Positions 45,316 through 57,407 are shown, counted from the first letter of the stretch. The stretch is DNA of 64,000 nt from Thermoguttaceae bacterium (GCA_017405595.1 JAFRAC010000013.1:62001-126000); one strand, 5' to 3'. Notes: generated by a model from the letters alone, not told the origin. Program-made: numbers and translations.

Positions 45316-46608
45316 TTAGACGTTCTCCCGATAGGCCGCGTCGCGGATCGCGCCGGTCGACGGGTAGGGGCCGTAGAGGGCTTTGACGGTCATCGACTCG
45401 TCTTCGGCGGTCAGGTAATAGATTTTATACTGCCGGCCGGAATCGAAGACTTTCAGCACGACATGCCCGCCGTCGGTCGCGACTTCGCCGCGCCAGGGGG
45501 CTTCGGCAATGGCCGCAAGCCGCTTTTCGCTGATCAGCTGCGGGAAGAAGCGCCGCTTGCCGGGATAGTTTTCGCGCGAGAGAAGGCGCGCCGAGGCTTC
45601 CATGCCGGGCTGGCCGTCAACCCAGACCGTGCTCAGATAGGCGCGCGCCTGAACCGCCTGTACAAACTCGTCCGTACAGGCGTTGTTCGAAACGTGGTGA
45701 TTCGCCTTGCAGACATCGACACGGCCGGCGGCCAGTCCCGCGGCAGCCTCGATCGGAACCGGTTTGCCGGTCTCGTCGGGAATGGCGGTGTCGAGATCGC
45801 CGCCGGTATAGTAGCGGAACCGGCCGTACTGAATCGTGAGCGAAAGGCTGAGCGGATTCTCTTTGGCGTTTTTTTCCTTGTAGTCGGGAAGGAAATTGTG
45901 CGTGTCGGTTCCCTTTCCGGTCCAGACGACGCCGTTGGCCGAAAGGTTGCGGATATGAAAATCGTACGAAGGGTCTTTCTGAAGACGGATCTGGTCGAGG
46001 ACGCCCGGCTCGAACTTTTCCATTTTCAGCCCCTTCTCTTTCATCGCCCAGGATGTGAACTTCCGGAAATTTTCGCCGGTCGGATTCAGGTCCGGCGTCG
46101 GGAACGCGTAGTCGGGGTATCCGCGGTCGAATCCGTAATCGAACTGCAGAAATTCCCCCGCCTGCGCCAGTCCGGAAAGGGCGTAATCCTCGCCGCGGCC
46201 GGTTGTCATTTCCACCCCCGGCCCCTCCTTCCCCCCGTGGTCGGGATGGAAGTGCGAGAGCATCACATAATCGACGTGACTTTCGGCCGGATTGACGCGC
46301 TGAATATATCGGGCAACCCATTCCCCGGCGCGCCGCGACGTGTCGGGAAGGTTCGGCATCGGGCCGTGGCCGCGCAGTTCGTGGTCGCCGGCATCGATCA
46401 GCATCGATGTGCCGTCGGGGAAGATATGAAAGAGCGACTCGCCCCGCCCGGTGTAGATCACGTGGATGTCGAGTTCCCCGGTCTGCCACCCGCTGTAGGG
46501 CCGGCCGATTTCAAACGACTGGCCGGCATGGCAGCGGAACCCCCCGAAAAGGAGACCCGAAACCCCAAGAGACGTTTTCAGAAAATCACGGCGTGTTGAC
46601 GTTTTCAT
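45316..46608 (-). CDS. Tat-exported metallo-beta-lactamase-fold hydrolase
   Basis: A 430-residue protein with a twin-arginine signal (STRRDFLKTSLGVSGLLFGG). The body is an MBL-fold hydrolase: SMLIDAGDHELRGH, the metal motif MLSHFHPDHGG (HxHxDH), TGGDLDTAIPD, and the late KANHHVSNN. The fold resembles the catalytic part of ComEC-type and other MBL proteins; substrate unknown. GAAAGG lies 8 bases before ATG 46608, and earlier in-frame codons read into GC-rich noncoding DNA. Single gene, promoter at 46754-46781. Confidence 0.82.
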   Translation of the reverse strand: MKTSTRRDFLKTSLGVSGLLFGGFRCHAGQSFEIGRPYSGWQTGELDIHVIYTGRGESLFHIFPDGTSMLIDAGDHELRGHGPMPNLPDTSRRAGEWVARYIQRVNPAESHVDYVMLSHFHPDHGGKEGPGVEMTTGRGEDYALSGLAQAGEFLQFDYGFDRGYPDYAFPTPDLNPTGENFRKFTSWAMKEKGLKMEKFEPGVLDQIRLQKDPSYDFHIRNLSANGVVWTGKGTDTHNFLPDYKEKNAKENPLSLSLTIQYGRFRYYTGGDLDTAIPDETGKPVPIEAAAGLAAGRVDVCKANHHVSNNACTDEFVQAVQARAYLSTVWVDGQPGMEASARLLSRENYPGKRRFFPQLISEKRLAAIAEAPWRGEVATDGGHVVLKVFDSGRQYKIYYLTAEDESMTVKALYGPYPSTGAIRDAAYRENV

Positions 46609-46978
46609 AAAGCACCTTTCTTCAAAGATTCCCGGCCGCGGCCGCCAGGGGGGACCGCCGCGCTTTAAACAGGGCGCGCCGGGAGGCTTGCCGCCCGCGG
46701 TCCCCTGTCCGGAAAAACGGCGTTCTCCCCCCCCTTTTTTGCCACTACACCAAATTATAAGCCGGGCGGCGGCGAAAACAACATCCGTTCTCCCCCCGGA
46801 AAGAGATTTCAAAAAGGGGATCCGGGGGGTTTTATTTTGGTTTCGCTGTTGGTAAAATCAGGTTGGGCATCCTGCGGGCGGCTTCCGCCGCCGGCTTCCA
46901 TCCATGCCCCGCGGCGCGTCTCCCGACAAAAGCGCCCGTCCGTTCAACGAGGAGAAATTCACAAGGAGAAAATCACCC
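46609..46978. other. Divergent intergenic region
   Basis: A 370-bp gap between the MBL-fold gene (minus) and dhaK (plus). It holds the promoter at 46754-46781 and a lone TAAAAT at 46853-46858 that might serve dhaK, without a good -35. No gene seen. Confidence 0.4.
46754..46781 (-). promoter_or_regulatory. Promoter of MBL-fold gene
   Basis: On the minus strand TTGTTT (46781-46776), 16-base spacer, perfect TATAAT (46759-46754). The start codon is about 145 bases downstream. Confidence 0.45.
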
Positions 46979-47983
46979 ATGGTCATGAAAAAATTCCTGA
47001 ACGACCCCGCCAACCTTACCAAAGAGCTTCTGGAAGGATACACCGCCTGCTACGCGAAACAGGTGAAACTCGCCTCCGAAAAGATCGTCGTCCGGGCTAC
47101 CCCCAAGTCGAAAGACAAGGTCGCCATCGTCACGCTCGGCGGGTCGGGGCACGAACCGGCCCTGAGCGGGTTTGTCGGCTACGGAATGCTCGACGCCTCG
47201 GTCGTCGGCGATATTTTTGCCGCGCCGGGGGGGCCGGTCGTCTACGAAGGGCTGAAACTCTTCAAGGACTACAAAGACATCATCCTGGTCGTCCTGAACC
47301 ACGAAGGGGACGTGCGGAACGCCAAGATGGGGTGCATGCTCGCCCAAAAGGACGGGATTAAAGTCCACCAAATTCTGACCGCCGACGATATCGCCCCCGG
47401 AATCGACGCGCCGGTTTCGGACCGCCGCGGTTTGGGCGGGTGCGTTCCGCTCATCAAGGTGATCGGCGCCGCCGCCGAAAAAGGGCTTTCCGCCGAAGAG
47501 ATCCTCAAAATCGGCGAAGCGTTCAATCAGCGGATGGCCACGCTCGCCGTCACGATGAAGACCGCCACACACCCGCAGTCGGGCCAGTATATTTCGACCC
47601 TTCCCGACGATCAGATGGAAATCGGGATGGGGCAGCACGGCGAAGGGGGCGGAACCGGACCGGTTCCGATCCAGACCGCCGACCAGGTCGCCGAAACGAT
47701 GGTTCTGAAGCTCATGGCCGCCGTCAAGGCCCAGAGCGGCGAAAAAGCGCTCCTGATCGTCAACGGCAGCGGCGCGACCACGCTGATGGAAATGTTCATT
47801 GTCTGGCGGAAAGCCGCGCAGGTTCTGAAAGACGCGGGAATCGACGTTGTTTCGGGCCGCTGCGACGAAATCCTCACAGTTCAGGAATCCGCGGGGTTCC
47901 AGATGTTCCTGGCCATCCTCGACAACGACGCGATCGAAGGACTCAACGCTCCCGCCGACGCGCCGTATTGGGTTGTCCGCTAA
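46979..47983 (+). CDS. dhaK: Dihydroxyacetone kinase-type subunit DhaK
   Basis: A 334-residue sugar-binding subunit. Substrate is held covalently by the His in the segment GMGQHGEGGGTG (about residue 222), and the N-terminal substrate loop is TLGGSGHEPALSGFVG. GDIFAAPGG and the C-terminal half match the DhaK fold. With DhaL it phosphorylates dihydroxyacetone or a related triose/tetrose in the cytoplasm. ATG 46979 has AAGGAG upstream; an alternative is ATG 46985. dhaL follows 21 bases later. Confidence 0.9.
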   Translation: MVMKKFLNDPANLTKELLEGYTACYAKQVKLASEKIVVRATPKSKDKVAIVTLGGSGHEPALSGFVGYGMLDASVVGDIFAAPGGPVVYEGLKLFKDYKDIILVVLNHEGDVRNAKMGCMLAQKDGIKVHQILTADDIAPGIDAPVSDRRGLGGCVPLIKVIGAAAEKGLSAEEILKIGEAFNQRMATLAVTMKTATHPQSGQYISTLPDDQMEIGMGQHGEGGGTGPVPIQTADQVAETMVLKLMAAVKAQSGEKALLIVNGSGATTLMEMFIVWRKAAQVLKDAGIDVVSGRCDEILTVQESAGFQMFLAILDNDAIEGLNAPADAPYWVVR

Positions 47984-48004
47984 CCGGCACGCAAGGAGTC
48001 TGTC

Positions 48005-48649
48005 ATGGGTATCAGCGTTACCAAGGCGGCTTTCGTCGAGATGCTCAAAGCCGCTCAGATGAAAATCAAAGAAAACTTTGATTATTTGAACCAGCTCGAT
48101 TCCGCGACCGGCGACGGCGACCACGGCACCGCCGCGGTCGCTTCGCTCGATGCGGCTGTCCGCAAAGGGGAAGAAGGCCTGGCCGCCGGAAAACCGCTTG
48201 CCGAGATTCTCAGCGATATCGGCTGGAGCGTGATGACCGAAACGAGCGGGACGACAAGTTCCCTGATCGGTTCCCTCTTCCTGGGGATGGGCGAAGGCGC
48301 CGCCGACGAGATGGACGCGGCAAAACTGGCGGCGATGTTCCAGGCCGGCCTTGCCAATGTCCAGACGATGACCAGCGCCAAACCGGGAGACAAAACCCTC
48401 ATGGACGCGATGATTCCGGGAATTGAGGCGATGGGCGCCAAACTCGCTTCCGAGCCCGGCGCTTCGTGCGCCGATCTCCTCGAAGCGGCGGCGCAGGCGG
48501 CCCAGGCCGGAGCCGCCTCGACCGAAAGCCTCTGCGCCAAATTCGGAAGGGCGAAGAATCTCGGCGAGCGCTCGGCCGGCCATATCGACGCCGGGGCGAC
48601 GAGCGTCTCGCTCCTTCTCCGGGCTTTCGCGCAGGCCTGTCCGAAATAG
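48005..48649 (+). CDS. dhaL: Dihydroxyacetone kinase-type subunit DhaL
   Basis: A 214-residue all-helical ADP/ATP-binding subunit. The three Mg-binding aspartates are in DSATGDGDHGTA (about 36-47), and the nucleotide loop is ETSGTTSSLIGSLF. Length matches E. coli DhaL (210). No DhaM phosphotransfer protein lies nearby, so the pair may use ATP directly, as in ATP-dependent DAK enzymes and some tetrose kinases. AAGGAG lies 8 bases before the ATG. Confidence 0.9.
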   Translation: MGISVTKAAFVEMLKAAQMKIKENFDYLNQLDSATGDGDHGTAAVASLDAAVRKGEEGLAAGKPLAEILSDIGWSVMTETSGTTSSLIGSLFLGMGEGAADEMDAAKLAAMFQAGLANVQTMTSAKPGDKTLMDAMIPGIEAMGAKLASEPGASCADLLEAAAQAAQAGAASTESLCAKFGRAKNLGERSAGHIDAGATSVSLLLRAFAQACPK

Positions 48650-48733
48650 ATTTTTCGATACCGGCCGCCGCCGGAGTACCGGGCAGGCGGCACCGGGCAA
48701 GTTATCCAAAAAGAGCAATACAAACAAAACGGA

Positions 48734-51040
48734 ATGCGTATGATTCGTTCTTTTTTCTTCGGCGCGGTTTTCGGACTCCTTTTCCTTCTGGCACCGGCAG
48801 CGCCCGCCGACGACGACCTCGACTTTTTCGCCGATGAGAGCGCCGCGGAATCGCCGGTTCCGGCCGATACGCCCGGCCCGGCGGAAGAGGCGGCCGCGCC
48901 CGATGCCGCACCGGCAAACGGGGAACCCGCCGATGCCGCACCTGCGGGCGAAGAACCGGCGGTCCCAGCCGATGAAACACCGGCCGCCGACGCCCCTGCC
49001 GGAAAAGAGTCCTCCAAGGGCGGTTCTTTCTTTTCCGGATTTCTTTCCCGCTTCGAAAAAAACGACGACGGCAAATCGGATTACCGCACTCCGATCGAAA
49101 CGGTGCTGCCGCGCAGCGCGCTGATGATGGCGGCGACGTCGCCGGTTAACACACTCAACGCCAACCTTTCGGAACTCTTCAAGAGTCTGGGGCTGGGAAA
49201 ACTTTCCCCGGCCGACTGGGTCCGCCTTTCCCCTTACGGAAAAGGATACAGGTTCGTCGACGGGGCCCGTCCCCTCGGCGCCTGCTGGCTGAATCTTCCC
49301 GGCAAGAGCGAACCGGCGATGGTTCTCTTCATCCCTGTCCGGCGGTACCTTCCCTTCATCGGGGGGCTCGGCGCCGACGTCGCTTCGTATGATTCGGACA
49401 GCGCGGTTCCCGCGGGAACCCTCTTCCCGCTGAAGAAGCCGGACGGGTGGGTTTCGATGCAGAAGAACGGCTATGCCTGCCTTTTCAAAGCCGATCTTCA
49501 GCCGTTGGCCGCCTCTCTCCAAAACGCGCCCCCGGTCGGCTCTTCCTTTTACACAAATCCGGGTCTCGATCAATGCGATCTGCGCGTGGCCGTGACCCCG
49601 TTCGGCATCCGGAGAGTGCTCGACCTGTACACGTCGGCCGATTCGGTTATCCTGACAATTCTTCCGGAAATCCTCCGGCGGATCCGGGAATCGAATCCCG
49701 ACTTCGTCCTCACCGCCGACGAGACGCTTCCGCATTTGGACAATGCCGCAGCCTGGATTGCCGAAAACCTGCGCCAGCTTGTTCTGGAACTCAAACTGGT
49801 GCCCGACACCGTTCTCTCGTCGTTCATTTTGATCCCCGAAAAGGGGACCGAACTGGCGAGCCAGACGCAGAACCGGGGAGGGCCCGATATTCCGACCCTT
49901 CTCGACCAGCCGGAGTTTCTCAAAGTTCTTCCCGAACAGTACGCGCCGGTCTCGGGCCAGACCGATCTCTTCCCCGAATTCACCTCGAAGCTCGATCCCC
50001 CCTTCCACCGGCTCCGTCATGTGGAATACTCGTTCGGCGTTCCGCAGCCGGGCCAGCTCCTGGCCGAGCCGTGGGCGTTCTTCCTCGAAGTTGACGACAG
50101 CGACGCGTTCATCGAAGAGCTGATTGTCCCCAAAGCCCGGTTGGTCGGCGGCCACATCGGCGCCGAGAAGATCGGCGATATCGCCGGTCAGCTGCTGGGG
50201 AATCTCTCGGCCCGCCGGCGGATCAACGGGCTTCGCCCCCTCCTCTTCTCGACACCCGAAGAGGCCGCTTCGGCCGGAGCGGGAATCGGCGGGCAGATCG
50301 GAGGCCGGATCGGCAGCCAGGTCGGCGAAGAGCAGGCTCTCAAAAAGTATGACTTCGAAGGTTTTCCCCTCTACGTTTCGGATCTGAAAACCTACACCGA
50401 GGAGATGCGCAAAATCCGCGCCGAAGAGGCCGGAGAGCGCCAGCGGCAGCTTCCGCCGCCGATTCTCTCGCCCCGCGACTCGCTGCGGAAGATCCTCACC
50501 AATCTGCTCGAGGGCCTTGAAACCGGTTCGATCGACGGAATGCTGACCGACCGGCTGGCCGCCGGCGTCGCCGATGCCGGCAGCGCCCCGCTGGCGGCGG
50601 AAGAGAATCTCGTTCTGGTTCTCGACCGGAAACATATCCTGATCGTTCCCGGCGACCGCGATCTGCTTCACGCGGCGCTGGAGCGGTGGCGCGATTTCGT
50701 TGACCGCCGCGGCGCCCCGGCGCCGGGAGACGATGCCGGCTGGCGGAACCGGCGCGACATTCTTTACGGCGCGATGGCGCAGGGGCAAAACCAGATTCTC
50801 CGCAGCGCGGCGCGGTTCGATCTTTCGGCGGCGCAGGCCGAAGGGGCGTATCTGCAGAAATACTACTCTCCGAACCTGCCGAATCCGGTCGATCTGCCTG
50901 TTCCCGCCAATCTGGCCGAACCGTTCTTTATCGGAACCAACGCGCCGGGAGCCGCGTTCCTCTACACGGCCGTGCCCGACGAGTTCATCCAGTTCCTTTT
51001 GAAGGTCCGGCAGCAGAAAAACCAGGCGCCGAAGGAGTAA
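48734..51040 (+). CDS. Large exported protein of unknown function
   Basis: A 768-residue protein with a Sec signal peptide (about 1-25, ending APA), then a ~75-residue Ala/Pro/Glu/Asp linker, then about 660 ordered residues without a motif I recognise. Several helices and the segment GAGIGGQIGGRIGSQVG (about 515-535) suggest a Gly-zipper-like stretch. Lys-rich end. ATG 48734 or 48740 are both possible; the second has GGA nearer. It lies between dhaL and lsrF on the same strand but its exported nature does not suggest a link to them. Probably a planctomycete envelope protein. Confidence 0.65.
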   Translation: MRMIRSFFFGAVFGLLFLLAPAAPADDDLDFFADESAAESPVPADTPGPAEEAAAPDAAPANGEPADAAPAGEEPAVPADETPAADAPAGKESSKGGSFFSGFLSRFEKNDDGKSDYRTPIETVLPRSALMMAATSPVNTLNANLSELFKSLGLGKLSPADWVRLSPYGKGYRFVDGARPLGACWLNLPGKSEPAMVLFIPVRRYLPFIGGLGADVASYDSDSAVPAGTLFPLKKPDGWVSMQKNGYACLFKADLQPLAASLQNAPPVGSSFYTNPGLDQCDLRVAVTPFGIRRVLDLYTSADSVILTILPEILRRIRESNPDFVLTADETLPHLDNAAAWIAENLRQLVLELKLVPDTVLSSFILIPEKGTELASQTQNRGGPDIPTLLDQPEFLKVLPEQYAPVSGQTDLFPEFTSKLDPPFHRLRHVEYSFGVPQPGQLLAEPWAFFLEVDDSDAFIEELIVPKARLVGGHIGAEKIGDIAGQLLGNLSARRRINGLRPLLFSTPEEAASAGAGIGGQIGGRIGSQVGEEQALKKYDFEGFPLYVSDLKTYTEEMRKIRAEEAGERQRQLPPPILSPRDSLRKILTNLLEGLETGSIDGMLTDRLAAGVADAGSAPLAAEENLVLVLDRKHILIVPGDRDLLHAALERWRDFVDRRGAPAPGDDAGWRNRRDILYGAMAQGQNQILRSAARFDLSAAQAEGAYLQKYYSPNLPNPVDLPVPANLAEPFFIGTNAPGAAFLYTAVPDEFIQFLLKVRQQKNQAPKE

Positions 51041-51059
51041 CCCCCCAAGGCGCTCCGTC

Positions 51060-51086
51060 TTGACATTTTAAGGCTTCCGTTATACT
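51060..51086 (+). promoter_or_regulatory. Candidate promoter of lsrF
   Basis: TTGACA at 51060-51065 and TATACT at 51081-51086 with a short 15-base spacer. The start codon is 75 bases downstream. Confidence 0.4.
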
Positions 51087-51160
51087 GGACAGCAAAAGAT
51101 ATCTCAAAAAAACAGATCATTGATTTCCGAACCTGACCACTTACAGAAAGGATATTTTCG

Positions 51161-52048
51161 ATGGCCGACAACGAAGGGAACATCAACGCGAAAGATTTCG
51201 GAATCGGGATTCCGCAGGTGAACGAGCCGTTCTTCCTGAAAGGGAATAACAACGCCGAATGGGGAATGAAAAGCCGCCTGGCGGGCGTCTTCAACCCGAA
51301 GTCGGGCCACGCCGTCATGCTGGCGTTCGACCACGGCTACATCATGGGGCCGACCTCCGGTCTGGAACGGATCGACCTGACGATTAAGCCGCTCATCGAA
51401 TACAGCGACTGCATTATGTGCACCCGCGGCATTCTCCGCTCGCTTGTTCCCCCCGAGTGCCGCAAACCGATTTCGCTCCGTTTCTCGGCCGGTTCGACGA
51501 TTCTCACCTCGCTCAACGAGGAGTGCATTCAGGACATCGAAGAGGCGATCCGCATCAACGCTTCGCTGCTGGCGGTGATGGTCGCCATCGGCGATCCCGA
51601 CCACGAAGGGCTCACCATTCGGAACCTGACCCGCACCGTCGATCTGGGTGTCCGCTACGGAATCCCGACCCTCGGCGTCACCGCCGTCGGAAAGAATCTT
51701 ACCCGCGATGCCCGTTACCTGGCGATGGCCAGCCGTGTCTGCGCCGAAAACGGCGCCCAGGTAATCAAGACTTACTTCTGCGAAGAGAACTTCGAACAGG
51801 TGACCAACGCCGTTCCGGTTCCGATCGTCATCGCCGGCGGGAAGAAACTCCCCGAAAAGGACGCCCTTTCGATGGCCTACCGCGCGATCGACCAGGGAGC
51901 CGCCGGGGTCGACATGGGGCGGAACATCTTCCAGTCCGACTCGCCGGTCGGCATGATGCTCGCCGTGCGGGCGATCGTCCACGAGAACGCCTCGGTCGAT
52001 CAGGCTTTTGCGGTCTACGAAGATTACAAAAATCGTGAAAGAAAATAG
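51161..52048 (+). CDS. lsrF: LsrF-type thiolase/aldolase
   Basis: A 295-residue class I aldolase-fold protein very similar to E. coli LsrF, the thiolase that splits 3-hydroxy-5-phosphonooxypentane-2,4-dione in autoinducer-2 breakdown. Shared segments: KDFGIGIPQVNEPFFLKG, GMKSRLAGVFNPKSGHAV, MLAFDHGYIMGPTSGLERID, CTRGILRS, and the Schiff-base lysine in QVIKTYF, then IAGGKKLPEKDAL and GVDMGRNIFQSD. No other lsr genes (lsrK, lsrR, lsrACDB) are in the window, so an AI-2 role is doubtful and another keto-sugar phosphate may be the substrate. AAGGA precedes the ATG. Confidence 0.88.
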   Translation: MADNEGNINAKDFGIGIPQVNEPFFLKGNNNAEWGMKSRLAGVFNPKSGHAVMLAFDHGYIMGPTSGLERIDLTIKPLIEYSDCIMCTRGILRSLVPPECRKPISLRFSAGSTILTSLNEECIQDIEEAIRINASLLAVMVAIGDPDHEGLTIRNLTRTVDLGVRYGIPTLGVTAVGKNLTRDARYLAMASRVCAENGAQVIKTYFCEENFEQVTNAVPVPIVIAGGKKLPEKDALSMAYRAIDQGAAGVDMGRNIFQSDSPVGMMLAVRAIVHENASVDQAFAVYEDYKNRERK

Positions 52049-52070
52049 CGGAAAGCCCGTCTCCGCATAC

Positions 52071-52099
52071 TTGACATTATAGAGAACCAAAGGTATTCT
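52071..52099 (+). promoter_or_regulatory. Promoter of the nusA operon
   Basis: Perfect TTGACA at 52071-52076, 17-base spacer, TATTCT at 52094-52099. It gives a leader of about 140 bases before nusA, containing the hairpin at 52120-52180. Confidence 0.7.
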
Positions 52100-52119
52100 A
52101 TAGTGTGTAGAATAAGCAG

Positions 52120-52180
52120 GGCTGCTGCCTGGTCTTTGCCTGTAGACCCTTAGTCTACCGCAAAGAGCCGGGCAGCAGCC
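52120..52180 (+). promoter_or_regulatory. Long leader hairpin before nusA
   Basis: A 61-base imperfect hairpin: 10 outer base pairs (52120-52129 with 52171-52180), an internal loop, seven pairs, a small bulge, six pairs (52142-52147 with 52153-52158) and a 5-base loop. It is followed by TCTGTCTTAAAA. It could be an attenuator or a target for NusA autoregulation. It is not tRNA-like. Confidence 0.5.
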
Positions 52181-52244
52181 TCTGTCTTAAAAAAGAGAGA
52201 AGCGACAGCGATTTACTTTCACCGCTGATACGGAAAGAGAACAT

Positions 52245-53834
52245 ATGGATCCGGCACAAGTTCAAAAGTTTGTTGAACAACTCTACCTTGAAAAGAAAAT
52301 CCCCCGCGAAAAAGTCTTCGAGATTATCGAAGATGCCTTGAAGACCGTGGCGAAACGCCATGCCGGTCCCGATGCCGAAATCGCTGTCCATATCGACCGC
52401 GAAACGTGCGAGATCTCCGTTTTCCGCGATAATGTTCCCCTTTCCGCCGCCGAAATTACCGAACGTCTCGGAGCGCTGACGGCCCGCCAGATCATCATGC
52501 AGAAGATCCGCGATGCCGAAAAAGACAAAATCTACAGCGAGTATTTCGACCTGCTCGACGATCTGGTCAGCGGTGTGGTCCGCCGGGAAGAAAAAAACAT
52601 CACCTTCGTTTACCTGCAGGAAAACGTCGAAGCCATTCTTCCCCGCAGCGAACGCGTTCCCAGCGAATCGTTCAAAGAGGGGGACCGCATCGAGGCTCAG
52701 GTCATCGAAGTCAACAAGAACGGCAATAACGCCAAGGTCCGTATCGTTCTGAGCCGGAACCGCACCTCTTTCCTCCGCAGGCTGATGGAACAGCAGATTC
52801 CCGAAATCAACGAGGGGATCATCGAAATCAAAGAGGTCAGCCGCGATCCGGGGCACCGTTCGAAAGTGGCGGTCACCTGCAGCGATCCGAACCTCGACCT
52901 GGTCGGCGCCTGCGTCGGCCGGAACGGCTCGCGCATCCGCGCCGTCAAGGAGGAGCTCCGCACCCAGGAACAGATCGATATCATCCCGTGGCATCCCGAT
53001 CCGGCCGAGTTCATCAAAAACGCGCTGCAGCCCGCCGAAATCCTCGATGTCATTCCCTGCTCGATTCTGGGCCGGGCCTTTGTTCAGGTCAACGAAGATC
53101 AGCGTTCCAAAGCGATCGGGCGCCGGGGGCAGAATGTCCGTCTGGCCTCGCTCCTTTGCAGCTGGGATATCGAAATCCTGACCCCCGAAGAACTGCAGAA
53201 GATTCTCGACGACTCGGTCGCGCTCTTCAAAACGGTTCCCGGTATGACAGACGAGCTGATCGACCGGATCGTCGGGGAAGGGTTTACCAGTTACGACGAT
53301 CTTTCGTGTATCGAACCGGAACTGCTGATGGAATTCGGCAAGCTTTCCGAAGAAGAAGCTCAGACAATCATCGACGAGGCCGAACGGCGCGCCGAGCTGG
53401 GCAACGCCCTCAATTCGGCGAGCGAGGCTGCCGAGGCGGCCGACCAGGCGGTCAAAGACGCCGAAGCGTCGGTCAAAGCCGCCGAGGAAGCCGTGCGCGC
53501 ATTCAACGCCGGCGAAACCCCCGATCCGCCGGCCGCCGCCCGCGGCAAAAAGACGCGCGAGGGCGAGGCCAAGCCGAAGGAACCCGATTTCAAAGAGGCG
53601 ATTGCTTTCATCCGAAACGCCCGCGACGCCTGGGCCCGCGCCAAGAAGGCGGCCGAAGAGGCCGTCAAATCCGCCGAGATTGTCGACAGCAGCGAAGTGG
53701 CCAAAGCCGCGCAGGAAGCCAAAGCCTCGGCCGCCCGCGCGGGGCGGGCCGTTGAAACCGCCAGCGCGGCGCTCGACAGTCTCCGCGGCGGCGACAGCCA
53801 TCGCGGCCAGAACCTTCCCGGATCGCCCAAGTAG
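52245..53834 (+). CDS. nusA: Transcription termination/antitermination factor NusA
   Basis: A 529-residue RNA polymerase-binding factor. The N-terminal domain (1-125) is followed by an S1 domain (about 130-200), KH1 (about 210-280, GACVGRNGSRIRAV) and KH2 (about 290-350, RSKAIGRRGQNVRLA). One helix-hairpin-helix-like segment (LIDRIVGEGFTSYDDL) follows. The last ~140 residues are an Ala/Glu/Lys-rich, probably helical tail not found in E. coli NusA. The strong promoter and leader hairpin lie upstream. rimP, which usually precedes nusA, is absent. Confidence 0.95.
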   Translation: MDPAQVQKFVEQLYLEKKIPREKVFEIIEDALKTVAKRHAGPDAEIAVHIDRETCEISVFRDNVPLSAAEITERLGALTARQIIMQKIRDAEKDKIYSEYFDLLDDLVSGVVRREEKNITFVYLQENVEAILPRSERVPSESFKEGDRIEAQVIEVNKNGNNAKVRIVLSRNRTSFLRRLMEQQIPEINEGIIEIKEVSRDPGHRSKVAVTCSDPNLDLVGACVGRNGSRIRAVKEELRTQEQIDIIPWHPDPAEFIKNALQPAEILDVIPCSILGRAFVQVNEDQRSKAIGRRGQNVRLASLLCSWDIEILTPEELQKILDDSVALFKTVPGMTDELIDRIVGEGFTSYDDLSCIEPELLMEFGKLSEEEAQTIIDEAERRAELGNALNSASEAAEAADQAVKDAEASVKAAEEAVRAFNAGETPDPPAAARGKKTREGEAKPKEPDFKEAIAFIRNARDAWARAKKAAEEAVKSAEIVDSSEVAKAAQEAKASAARAGRAVETASAALDSLRGGDSHRGQNLPGSPK

Positions 53835-53942
53835 GAATCCCCCCCTGTTTTCCGCGGAGCGGCAAACAGCGATAAGCCGTTTCGGCATTGTCAGACAGTG
53901 CCGTTTACTTCATTCATCGTTTCGAAGAAGAGAGAGACGAAA

Positions 53943-56942
<3,000 letters not shown>

Positions 56943-56981
56943 TAGATTTCACCGCCAAGAAAGAAAAACAGGGGAAGTTTC

Positions 56982-57407
56982 GTGGCATCGAGAAGAACAT
57001 TAAAAGCCGCCCAAGCCATACGCGAGGTCGTGGCGCTTTCGCTCCTTTCGGGGGTCAAAGACCCGCGTGTCGAAGGGGTCACGATCAATTCGGTCGAAGT
57101 CGCGGGCGATATGCGTACCGCCAAAGTCTTTTTTACCGTTTTGGGGAACGATCCCGCCAAGGAAAAGCTGGCGCTGAAAGGACTTCAGAGCTGCGCGGGG
57201 TTTCTTCAGCAGCGCTGCGCGAAGCGTATCGAAACGCGTTACACGCCCCGGCTGACCTTTGAGGTCGATGAAGGGGTCAAGAATCTTGCCCGCGTTTCGG
57301 AGATTCTGCAGCAGGAGCGTCTCGCCCGGGAAGCCTCGCAGGGGGAAGGCGGCGGACAGGCGCAGGATCTGCCCGAAGAACCGCCTGAAGAACCGATCCC
57401 CGAATAG
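56982..57407 (+). CDS. rbfA: Ribosome-binding factor A
   Basis: A 141-residue 30S maturation factor with a KH-like fold. Marks are KAAQAIREVVALSLLSGVKDPR, VAGDMRTAKVFFTVLG, and RYTPRLTFEVDEGVKN. A Gln/Glu/Pro-rich tail follows about residue 115. GTG 56982 with GGGGAAG upstream. Fourth element of the conserved nusA-infB-rbfA order. Confidence 0.95.
   Translation: MASRRTLKAAQAIREVVALSLLSGVKDPRVEGVTINSVEVAGDMRTAKVFFTVLGNDPAKEKLALKGLQSCAGFLQQRCAKRIETRYTPRLTFEVDEGVKNLARVSEILQQERLAREASQGEGGGQAQDLPEEPPEEPIPE

Noticed and set aside
46973..50788. Very long open frame (about 1270 codons) on the minus strand opposite dhaK, dhaL and the exported orphan
   Set aside because: The translation is His/Gly/Arg/Phe-rich with no family resemblance, and it lies opposite clearly recognisable DhaK and DhaL. 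Antisense open frames are a by-product of G/C-ending codons in this genome.
52120..52180. Possible tRNA in the nusA leader, as in the E. coli metY-nusA operon
   Set aside because: The segment folds as a single long hairpin with no anticodon arm, T-loop sequence or CCA-like end.
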